Shown here piece after piece: positions 24,311 through 31,021 of a DNA stretch of 51,582 nucleotides. Position 1 is the first letter of the stretch. Every line of letters starts with the position of its first letter. Made by a program: the position numbers and the translations under genes. The notes beneath the pieces are model-generated. The model saw only the letters and a program-made list of their open reading frames with translations. It did no database searches and was not told where the DNA came from. This DNA comes from Oligoflexia bacterium (GTDB lineage: Bacteria > Bdellovibrionota > Bdellovibrionia > JABDDW01): assembly GCA_020847095.1 (NCBI GenBank), contig JADLCR010000033.1, forward strand, positions 1 to 51,582, read 5' to 3'.

Positions 24311-26089
24311 TCACAAGACATCGATCCATGGCGGGCTTATGGCAAATGCCGCATTGATTTGCCCAACGTGCGAATAGGCCTGAGGAAAGTTCCCCAACTG
24401 TTGGCGATCAGATGGCATAAAATGCTCTGAATAAAGACCAAGATGATTCGCCGTTTGCATAGCTCTTGTCATTATTGATTTCGCTTCATTGTTTTTTCCG
24501 ATTCGCGCTAAAGCCTGGGCTATCCAAAATGAGCAAACGACAAAGGCCGCTTGAGGCGTTCCAAAATCGTCTTTTCTTGTATAGCGGTAAAACAAACTCC
24601 CCTCGGAGCCTTCCACGGCTAAAACTTTGCCAATTTGTTCCAAAGTCGCTCTTGTGACAGCTTCATTCGGGTATCTGAGAACAGAAAACAACGAGAGAGC
24701 GGCATCAAAACTTTCATCTTGGGGCCCATTTCTGACGGATCCATCACGAATGGCTTTTTCGATGGTGTGTTCAGCTCGCGATTTTTCAACTTCAATATCA
24801 ATTGATAACCCCTTGAGGTATCCCTGTTTTTGAATACGCTGTAATCTTTCAAGCCCTGCCCAAGACATTAAATTTGTGAAGGTGTGTTCTTGCCAGCCAT
24901 TGCGGATTTCCCAAAGGCCCGCATCGGGTTGCCCAATTGTTTTTACGGCCAACTTTGCCAAATGCTCCAAAAGCTCCTCGTGCTCTTTAGTGCGTAAGTG
25001 GACAAAGCGATGATCAAAAAATATTGGCGCCAAGGTCAAGATCATCTCACCATAGACATCATTTTGGACATGTTCAGCCGCTTGGTTGTTGCTACGTATT
25101 GGGGCATGGTTTTTATACCCAGTCCAATTTGAGTGAATGGTCTCAGGAAGTGGAAGCTCTCTGCTTAACGTGTAGACAGGCGCTAAACGCTCCTTTGAGG
25201 TTTCGTTATGGTGGGCGATATCAAGGAGAAATTTAAGAAAGCCCTCCATCTCTTCAAAGTGCCCAAGATTGTGGAAGGCCGACAATACAAAATAGGCATC
25301 TCTGAGCCAGCAGTAGCGATAGTCCCAATTACGCCCACCTCCAGGTTCTTCGGGAAGACTCGTCGTCAATGCCGCAAGAATCGCTCCAGTGTCTTCGAAA
25401 CAGTGAAGCTTGAGCGTAAGGGCTGAGCGAATTGTTTCTTGCTGAAAAAGGCTTGGTATAGAGCAGTGCTTGACCCAGGTCTTCCAATAGTGCTCGGTTT
25501 GAGAAAGAAATCTCTCACAGAGTTGAGCCAGATCTTCTTCAACCGCAGAATTCCAGCTCAGGCAAAAGTAGAGCTTGTCTTTGAGCAAGAATGGAGTCTG
25601 GTCCGTCAAGTACGTCAGAGGCATATTAGTGGTGAGACGTAAGGACTCATTTCTGATTTCAAAACTCACATGGCTATTGCCTTTTGATGGCTTAACAACT
25701 TGTTTGTTCCAACCATTAATTGGTTCGCATACAACCTTTATGGAAGGGCTACCCGAGACCGGTTCGATAATCCGAACTAAGCTCAATGGTCTGAACATCC
25801 GGCCATGTTGTTCAAAGCGTGGGCAAAAATCGATAATTTGAAAGGCATTGCCGTTTTTGTCCTCAAGCTGGGTACAAAGAATATTCGTATTCTCCAGATA
25901 GCTTTGACGCCATTGACCATGCGCATCATCGGCATGTTGGATGGAAAATTCCCCGCCATTTTGGTCAAGTATCTTCCCAAAAACAGGCTCACTGTCAGGA
26001 CGCGGAAGGCAGAGCCAATCAAGGGATCCGCGCTCACTGATCAACGCCGAAATGTTGCAGTTTCCAATCAACCCGTGGTTGTACATCAT
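24311..26089 (-). CDS. Glycoside hydrolase family 15 protein (glucoamylase/trehalase-like)
   Basis: A 592-aa cytoplasmic GH15 enzyme: N-terminal beta-sandwich (about 1-210) starting HGLIGNCNISALIS, and a C-terminal (alpha/alpha)6 barrel. Visible landmarks are NWDYRYCWLRDA near residue 258, the general-acid segment GLWEIRNG near 391, and the late DDFGTPQAAFVVCSFW segment. No signal peptide. GH15 enzymes release glucose from alpha-glucosides; several bacterial members are trehalases. Its position divergent from otsA-otsB, with about 40 bp between starts, supports a role in trehalose turnover. Maltooligosaccharide hydrolysis is the main alternative. Confidence 0.85.
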   Translation of the reverse strand: MMYNHGLIGNCNISALISERGSLDWLCLPRPDSEPVFGKILDQNGGEFSIQHADDAHGQWRQSYLENTNILCTQLEDKNGNAFQIIDFCPRFEQHGRMFRPLSLVRIIEPVSGSPSIKVVCEPINGWNKQVVKPSKGNSHVSFEIRNESLRLTTNMPLTYLTDQTPFLLKDKLYFCLSWNSAVEEDLAQLCERFLSQTEHYWKTWVKHCSIPSLFQQETIRSALTLKLHCFEDTGAILAALTTSLPEEPGGGRNWDYRYCWLRDAYFVLSAFHNLGHFEEMEGFLKFLLDIAHHNETSKERLAPVYTLSRELPLPETIHSNWTGYKNHAPIRSNNQAAEHVQNDVYGEMILTLAPIFFDHRFVHLRTKEHEELLEHLAKLAVKTIGQPDAGLWEIRNGWQEHTFTNLMSWAGLERLQRIQKQGYLKGLSIDIEVEKSRAEHTIEKAIRDGSVRNGPQDESFDAALSLFSVLRYPNEAVTRATLEQIGKVLAVEGSEGSLFYRYTRKDDFGTPQAAFVVCSFWIAQALARIGKNNEAKSIMTRAMQTANHLGLYSEHFMPSDRQQLGNFPQAYSHVGQINAAFAISPPWIDVL

Positions 26090-26131
26090 TTTAAAGTTTA
26101 TTTTAGTTTTATATCAAAGTAAAATGTGTTC

Positions 26132-28375
26132 ATGCGATTATCACTGAAGTTCATACTTCCGCTGGTCCTAGTGCTGGCGCTGATCACTTATGCGCTCATG
26201 CCCCTCGTGGACCAGCTCACCTTGAAATGGTTTGTGCGCGACCTGGATATACGCTCAAAACTCATCACCGATACCATGCAGCTTCCACTCGCCGAGTTGA
26301 TTCAGTCAGACTCGCGGGCCAAGGTCTCAAATTTCTTCAATCGCGTGATCCGCGACGAACGACTTTATGCGCTTGGTTTCTGTGTTCAGGCTAATGAGCT
26401 GAAATTTAAAACCCAAACCTTTCCCATAGATTTCAATTGTACCTCGGAGGTCAAGGGAGAAAATCAGAGTGTCGTTATCAAATTGTCCAAGGGTTCCCTT
26501 CACTTTGCCAAACATGCCATAGATTCCGAAGGCAAGGTCATCGGGCAATTGATCCTTGTTCATGACATGAGTTTCATCGAAAGACGCAGTTCTGATACCA
26601 AGAAATATATTTTCTATCTGTTTATCGGACTGGGCATTGTCATCTCCTTGATGACAGTGGTTATCGCCCAATTGAGCTGGCGCGGTTGGGTAGCGGGCAT
26701 GAGGGCCCTTCTAAAAGGTGAAGGTTTGGTTAAACCCCTTTCTCAGATGAATCGCCCAGAGCTATTGCCCTTGGCGAAAGATTTGCGAGCCTTAGTGAGG
26801 GATCTTGAATCTGATCGCCGAGCGAAGGATGAGAGCCCAATCTCCTGGACGCCTAAAACCTTAAAAGCAGTATTGCATGATGAGTTGGCTGGCGATGAGA
26901 TCCTCATCGTTTCAAATCGTGAGCCTTACATTCATAATTGGAAGGGCGAAAAAATCGAGGTGCAGGTTCCCGCAAGCGGACTCGTGACAGCTTTGGAACC
27001 GATCATGAGAGCCTGTTCAGGAACATGGATTGCTCACGGGAGTGGGTCCGCTGATCGGGATGTCGTCGATAAACAAGACCATGTTCGAGTTCCACTTGAG
27101 CACCCTTCTTACCAGATCCGTCGGGTTTGGCTTACTAAAGAAGAAGAGAATGGATACTACTATGGATTTGCCAATGAAGGAATTTGGCCTCTTTGCCATA
27201 TAGCACATACAAGACCAACGTTTCGTACTCAAGATTGGAAGCACTATTCAGAAGTAAATAAAAAATTCGCTAAAGTCGTCGTTGAAGAGGCAAAAACAGA
27301 AGACCCAGTCATCCTCCTTCAAGACTACCATTTCGCCCTTTTGCCAAAACTTATCCGTGAAGAGTTACCCCACGCGACGATCATCACATTTTGGCACATA
27401 CCATGGCCCAATCCAGAAGCTTTCGGGATTTGTCCATGGAGGGAAGAGATTCTGGCGGGATTATTGGGTAGTAGCGTTGTCGGGTTTCACACGCGATTTC
27501 ATTGCAACAACTTCATCGATACCGTTGATCGCTTTTTAGAGGCACGGATAGACAAGGAAACCTCGACTATTTCCTATGGTGGTAAACTCACATCCGTCAA
27601 AAACTATCCGATTTCTATTGAATGGCCATCTCGATGGCTCAAAAAACAGAAACCTGTCAACGAATGCCGTGCCGAAATAAGAACAATCAATAACATGCCC
27701 AAAGACATTTTACTTGGGATCGGCGTTGATCGGCTTGATTACACTAAAGGAATTTTAGAAAGATTCATGGCTGTGGAGCGACTGCTTGAGTTATACCCAG
27801 AATGGATCGGCAAATTTACTTTTGTACAAATCGCTGCTCCCACGCGAACCAGCATTGATCAATATCAAAATTTTGAATCTCAAGTACGTGCCATGGCGAG
27901 AAAGATCAATGACCGATTTGGCAGGCCTGGGTATGAGCCCATTTGCCTTAAAGTTGAACACCATGAACCTGACATGATTTACGAATACTACCGGGGTGCA
28001 GACGCTTGCATGGTGACAAGTCTTCATGACGGAATGAATCTGGTGGCAAAAGAGTTTGTCGCTGCCCGCGAAGACAATCAAGGCGTGCTCATTTTAAGTC
28101 AATTTACTGGAGCCGCTCGTGAACTTCCTGAAGCTCTTGTCATCAACCCTTATAATATCGACCAATGTGCCAATGCTTTGAATATTGCGTTGACGATGCC
28201 TATGACTGAGCAGCGCGACAGGATGCGAAGCATGCGGGGTCTTATACAAGAGTTTAACGTCTATCGCTGGGCGGGAAGGATGTTGATGGATGCCTCCAGA
28301 ATCAGGCAGCGCCGTAGGCTCATGGGACGCATTCAAGAAACGGAAAACTCATTGCAAGAGGGGCCGTCGTTATGA
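26132..28375 (+). CDS. otsA: Membrane-anchored HAMP-domain trehalose-6-phosphate synthase
   Basis: About 747 residues joining a sensor-like membrane module to a GT20 enzyme that makes trehalose-6-phosphate from UDP-glucose (or another NDP-glucose) and glucose-6-phosphate. TM1 lies at about 5-25, a periplasmic domain of about 130 residues follows, then TM2 (about 159-181) and a HAMP-like linker (to about 235). The GT20 domain starts at SNREPYIHNW (about 260) and has TFWHIPWPNP, GVDRLDYTKG (about 531) and SLHDGMNLVAKEF (about 629). Plain OtsA is about 470 aa and soluble. The fused form is known in proteobacteria, from memory. ATG 26132 is preferred to GTG 26126. It overlaps otsB by 4 bp. Confidence 0.9.
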   Translation: MRLSLKFILPLVLVLALITYALMPLVDQLTLKWFVRDLDIRSKLITDTMQLPLAELIQSDSRAKVSNFFNRVIRDERLYALGFCVQANELKFKTQTFPIDFNCTSEVKGENQSVVIKLSKGSLHFAKHAIDSEGKVIGQLILVHDMSFIERRSSDTKKYIFYLFIGLGIVISLMTVVIAQLSWRGWVAGMRALLKGEGLVKPLSQMNRPELLPLAKDLRALVRDLESDRRAKDESPISWTPKTLKAVLHDELAGDEILIVSNREPYIHNWKGEKIEVQVPASGLVTALEPIMRACSGTWIAHGSGSADRDVVDKQDHVRVPLEHPSYQIRRVWLTKEEENGYYYGFANEGIWPLCHIAHTRPTFRTQDWKHYSEVNKKFAKVVVEEAKTEDPVILLQDYHFALLPKLIREELPHATIITFWHIPWPNPEAFGICPWREEILAGLLGSSVVGFHTRFHCNNFIDTVDRFLEARIDKETSTISYGGKLTSVKNYPISIEWPSRWLKKQKPVNECRAEIRTINNMPKDILLGIGVDRLDYTKGILERFMAVERLLELYPEWIGKFTFVQIAAPTRTSIDQYQNFESQVRAMARKINDRFGRPGYEPICLKVEHHEPDMIYEYYRGADACMVTSLHDGMNLVAKEFVAAREDNQGVLILSQFTGAARELPEALVINPYNIDQCANALNIALTMPMTEQRDRMRSMRGLIQEFNVYRWAGRMLMDASRIRQRRRLMGRIQETENSLQEGPSL

Positions 28376-29142
28376 AGCATCTTTTCACGTCGACAGGCCT
28401 GAGAGTCATGGAATCTCTGACTTTTACACAAACGCTTTACGCATTCGATTTCGACGGCACTTTATCCCCCATCGCCGAAACCCCAGATGCCGCCCGGATA
28501 TCGACTAAGACAAATGATCTTGTGCAGGCCCTCTCAGCCCACGCCCCAGTTGCCGTCGTCTCAGGGCGTTCCATTGCTGACCTGAAAAAGAGATTGCTGT
28601 ATTCTCCTCAGCATCTCATAGGGAATCATGGGCTAGAGGGCCTTTCTTCAAAAATAGAATCTACAACGCAGGCGCAATCCGTATGTGAAGCTTGGAAAAA
28701 GCAGCTCGGCAAAGGATGGAACCAAAAGTTTGACTCAGGCGTCTTCATTGAAGACAAAAGCTTCTCACTGGCTCTCCATTACAGACGCTCAAGAAATAAG
28801 AAAGCTGCCAAATTGGGACTTTTTGAAAAAATCGAAAAACTCGATCCACCGCCGCGAGTCATCCTTGGCAAGTCCGTGATGAACCTTCTCCCTGCTGGGG
28901 CTCCCCATAAAGGAGTGGCCTTGCTTGAGTTGATGATGAGCTTGAATCTTAAATGCGCATTTTACGTGGGTGACGACGACACTGACGAAGACGTGTTTGC
29001 ACTTCCCGACCCGAGGATCATTACCGTGCGTGTCGGAAAGAAGAAGACTTCTCACGCGCAGTATTTTGTGAATAGGCAAAATGAAGTGAATCAAATACTC
29101 AAGCAAATAGTAAAGATGATTCAGAAATGCCAGGGCAAATGA
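28372..29142 (+). CDS. otsB: Trehalose-6-phosphate phosphatase
   Basis: A 256-aa HAD-superfamily phosphatase of the OtsB type. Motif I DFDGTLSP gives the nucleophile Asp26 and general acid Asp28. VVSGRSIADL is motif II, the cap follows, and GDDDTDED near residues 200-207 is motif IV, binding Mg2+. It dephosphorylates trehalose-6-phosphate to trehalose. The start overlaps the otsA stop (ATGA), giving coupled synthesis of the two pathway enzymes. The stop overlaps the MarR gene by 16 bp. Confidence 0.92.
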   Translation: MKHLFTSTGLRVMESLTFTQTLYAFDFDGTLSPIAETPDAARISTKTNDLVQALSAHAPVAVVSGRSIADLKKRLLYSPQHLIGNHGLEGLSSKIESTTQAQSVCEAWKKQLGKGWNQKFDSGVFIEDKSFSLALHYRRSRNKKAAKLGLFEKIEKLDPPPRVILGKSVMNLLPAGAPHKGVALLELMMSLNLKCAFYVGDDDTDEDVFALPDPRIITVRVGKKKTSHAQYFVNRQNEVNQILKQIVKMIQKCQGK

Positions 29143-29573
29143 GCATGGAAAAAGACGAGAACAACTTTCAAGAAGCAGTAGGCAGACTCGTACTGATGAG
29201 CCTCACTATTCATAACCTCAATAAAGTAGCAGAAAGTAAACTTGGGCTGAGTCTCGTGCAATATCATTTGCTTCGCATTCTGCGAGACATGCCGGGAAGT
29301 TCGCCTCAGCGTTTGGCTTTTGCGGTAGGAATGCATCCAAGCACCTTAACTCAAAGCATGAAACGTCTTGTCCGGAAAGATTTGATCTTTGTTGAGGAGG
29401 ACCCAAAAGATTCTAGAAAGAAGATTCTTGGTTTGACTACTCGTGGCTCTACAGCGCTTCAACGCTTCGAAGGTGGGATCAACTCATTATTGAAACAAGG
29501 GGTTGAGCAAAAGCAAATTTTATCAAGATTGGAACCGATATGGTCTTTGCCGAAAATATTAACGGAGTTGTAA
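29127..29573 (+). CDS. MarR-family transcriptional regulator
   Basis: A 148-aa winged-helix regulator. The fold is recognisable from LSLVQYHLLRILRDMPGSSPQRLAFAVG in segments (helices 2-3), the recognition helix HPSTLTQSMKRLVRKDLI, and the wing EEDPKDSRKKILGLTTRG with the MarR-typical D-x-R. The ATG at 29127 overlaps otsB by 16 bp; the ATG at 29139 (MEKDEN after MS) is an alternative. Its place as third gene of the trehalose operon suggests autoregulation and control by stress or a small ligand. The operator was not identified. Confidence 0.85.
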   Translation: MPGQMSMEKDENNFQEAVGRLVLMSLTIHNLNKVAESKLGLSLVQYHLLRILRDMPGSSPQRLAFAVGMHPSTLTQSMKRLVRKDLIFVEEDPKDSRKKILGLTTRGSTALQRFEGGINSLLKQGVEQKQILSRLEPIWSLPKILTEL

Positions 29574-30103
29574 CCCATCTTGGGAGCAAGATACCTGTGG
29601 AAATTCAAAAAGCAGATATGGACACACTGTTAAGAGAGATTAGAGATTTGTTTTTGAAAGAAAAAAATCAGGAACAGACGAAAAGCACAATGCTTGAGCT
29701 CTTAGGAAAAAAATTCATCTGTGACTGGGTAGTTTATTGGCAAGTCAATGAAAAGGCCAGAGCTTTGCGTTTTGAAGGTGTATGGATGACTCCTTCTTTC
29801 AAGGCCGATGAACTTGAAAGCGATGTGCGAAAAAGGATCATAACCCAAGGAGATGGGATGCCCGGAAGGGTATGGCGCCTCGGCCAGCCAATGAAGAGTC
29901 TTGATATCATCCGGGATATGATGCTTCCTCGGTCGCTGGACGCCAGTTCGTCAGGCATTAAAGAAGGGATATGGTTTCCAGTTTTCAAGAATGAGACAGT
30001 AAGCGGTATTATTGAAATGCTGAGATCCAAATCTGCTCCAAATGGTCCGCACCTTCTGGTCTTCTTAGAAGACCTTGGAAGGGAATTGGGTGAATATTTC
30101 TAA
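29540..30103 (+). CDS. GAF-domain protein
   Basis: A 187-aa protein with a GAF-like core (about 40-175): a helix (MDTLLREIRDLFLKE) leads into CDWVVYWQVNEKARALRFEGVW, then ITQGDGMPGRVWRLGQP, a hallmark of GAF sensors, and GIWFPVFKNETVSGIIEML. It has no output domain, so it probably acts by protein-protein contact, or senses a small molecule for the adjacent regulator. The start at 29540 overlaps the MarR gene by 34 bp. A shorter product from ATG 29618 is possible. Confidence 0.75.
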   Translation: MVFAENINGVVTHLGSKIPVEIQKADMDTLLREIRDLFLKEKNQEQTKSTMLELLGKKFICDWVVYWQVNEKARALRFEGVWMTPSFKADELESDVRKRIITQGDGMPGRVWRLGQPMKSLDIIRDMMLPRSLDASSSGIKEGIWFPVFKNETVSGIIEMLRSKSAPNGPHLLVFLEDLGRELGEYF

Positions 30104-30163
30104 GACACTACGATGGTATAACTTTCTGGGTTAAATAAAACGTCAAATGGCAAATTTCAAAAC

Positions 30164-30352
30164 TCAGTGAAATCGCTGGGCCTCTTCTTTAAAGATCGAA
30201 ATAGGTCTCCACTTCACTTTCACTATTGCTCGTGAGAGTCGCTCGAAGCGAGACAAACACTGCCTGGAATGACAATTTTCAAAGCTCGAAAGTGAGAGCC
30301 CAAGCTGCAGCAAAGCTGCTATTAGAATCAATTTTACGATCAGATTATCCAT
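30164..30352 (-). CDS. Small exported or membrane-anchored protein, 62 aa
   Basis: The ATG at 30352 is preceded by AGGGGG nine bases upstream. The product begins MDNLIVKLILIAALLQLGL, a good signal peptide or anchor, followed by a mature part with two cysteines (CHSRQC) and a basic tail (WRPISIFKEEAQRF). The composition and layout are those of a real small secreted protein. The frame stays open upstream of the ATG, but that part is not convincing. It lies alone between the trehalose operon and the repeats near tRNA-His. Confidence 0.5.
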   Translation of the reverse strand: MDNLIVKLILIAALLQLGLSLSSFENCHSRQCLSRFERLSRAIVKVKWRPISIFKEEAQRFH

Positions 30353-30424
30353 AGAAAGTGACCCCCTAAGTCGCTTTTTAAGGTTCCAAAAAACCAATAC
30401 CTTGCGGACCCAGGATCTTGAGCG

Positions 30425-30455
30425 TGTATAACACTTGTATAACAAATGTATAACA
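30425..30455. repeat. Three direct repeats TGTATAACA, 11-bp period
   Basis: Copies start at 30425, 30436 and 30447, exactly 11 bp apart, so they face the same side of the helix. They lie 121 bp left of the second 63-bp repeat, almost the same distance as the AAGTAGCAA triplet lies from the first copy. This is an iteron-like or integrase-arm-like arrangement. Confidence 0.55.
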
Positions 30456-30575
30456 CCCACGAAACTGAGTGAAATATCCCGAAATATTCCGGGTTGTGAT
30501 CTCGTCCCTCTCAAATTTAAGTTAGTTTGACGTTACAGGTACTTGGAAAATGCCTTCGTAAGGCCTTGAAAAATT

Positions 30576-30638
30576 TGGGGCGACCGACGGGGTCGGCCAC
30601 TGCGCTCTTCGCCTCCAAGCTCATCGCTGCGTAGCCTC
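30576..30638. repeat. 63-bp perfect direct repeat, copy 2
   Basis: Identical to 18386-18448, in direct orientation, 12.19 kb apart. The first 17 bases again equal the tRNA-His 3' end. After position 30638 the similarity to copy 1 stops at once. A stretch that follows (about 30669-30783) reads in one frame as a possible gene remnant (WAKALSQPARVTLATLL) without a start. Confidence 0.85.
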
Positions 30639-30845
30639 ATAAGTGGGACGGAAATTATATTTTCAAGATAGGTGGGCCAAGGCATTGTCCCAACCAGCAC
30701 GTGTTACCCTTGCAACTTTATTGGTTCGTGCAGATGGTGATGCTGGACTTGCTGGCGTTGCACGTGAGGTTTGTCGAAGAATATATTTCTCCTCTACGAC
30801 TTCACCCCACTATTTAATATAAGATGTTTGGGATTCTTGAGAACT

Positions 30846-30879
30846 GTATCCGGGATACCGTTAACCGTATCCTGGATAC
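30846..30879. promoter_or_regulatory. Tandem palindromes GTATCC-N-GGATAC
   Basis: GTATCCGGGATAC (30846-30858) and GTATCCTGGATAC (30867-30879) are two perfect 6+1+6 palindromes. Their centres are 21 bp apart, two helical turns. A GTTAAC sits between them. They lie ten bases beyond the tRNA-His 3' end. The layout is that of a dimer-pair operator or recombinase site; no T tract supports a terminator. Confidence 0.45.
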
Positions 30880-30888
30880 GGTATTATT

Positions 30889-30965
30889 TGGGGCGACCGA
30901 CGGGGATCGAACCCGCGACATGCAGAGCCACAATCTGCCGCTCTACCAACTGAGCTACGGCCGCC
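30889..30965 (-). tRNA. tRNA-His (anticodon GTG)
   Basis: The gene is 77 nt with a full cloverleaf: an encoded G(-1), acceptor GCGGCCG pairing with CGGTCGC (one G:T), D arm with AGCTCAGTTGGTAGAGC, anticodon stem GCAGA/TCTGC around loop TTGTGGC (anticodon GTG), T arm GCGGG-TTCGATC-CCCGT, C73 and encoded CCA. G(-1) with C73 is the histidine identity signature. Its 3' end points towards the 18.4-30.6 kb island, as at integration sites. Confidence 0.97.
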
Positions 30966-31021
30966 ACAAGCCGCTGAAAGTAATCAAGTTGGGAAGGTAA
31001 GTCAACCTATGACTTTATGTG

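Noticed and set aside
25575-25841. Plus-strand ORFs opposite the GH15 gene
   Set aside because: Several overlapping shadows of the GH15 coding strand without ribosome sites or family features.
18230-30455. Short phased repeats as CRISPR arrays
   Set aside because: Repeat units of 9 bp and spacers of 1-3 bp are far too short, and no cas gene is present.
30846-30879. Rho-independent terminator of tRNA-His
   Set aside because: The stems lack a following T tract on the minus strand, and the central loops are only 1-3 nt.
30771-30953. Plus-strand ORF of 60 codons
   Set aside because: It runs antisense through the tRNA-His gene and the palindromes, with no ribosome site.
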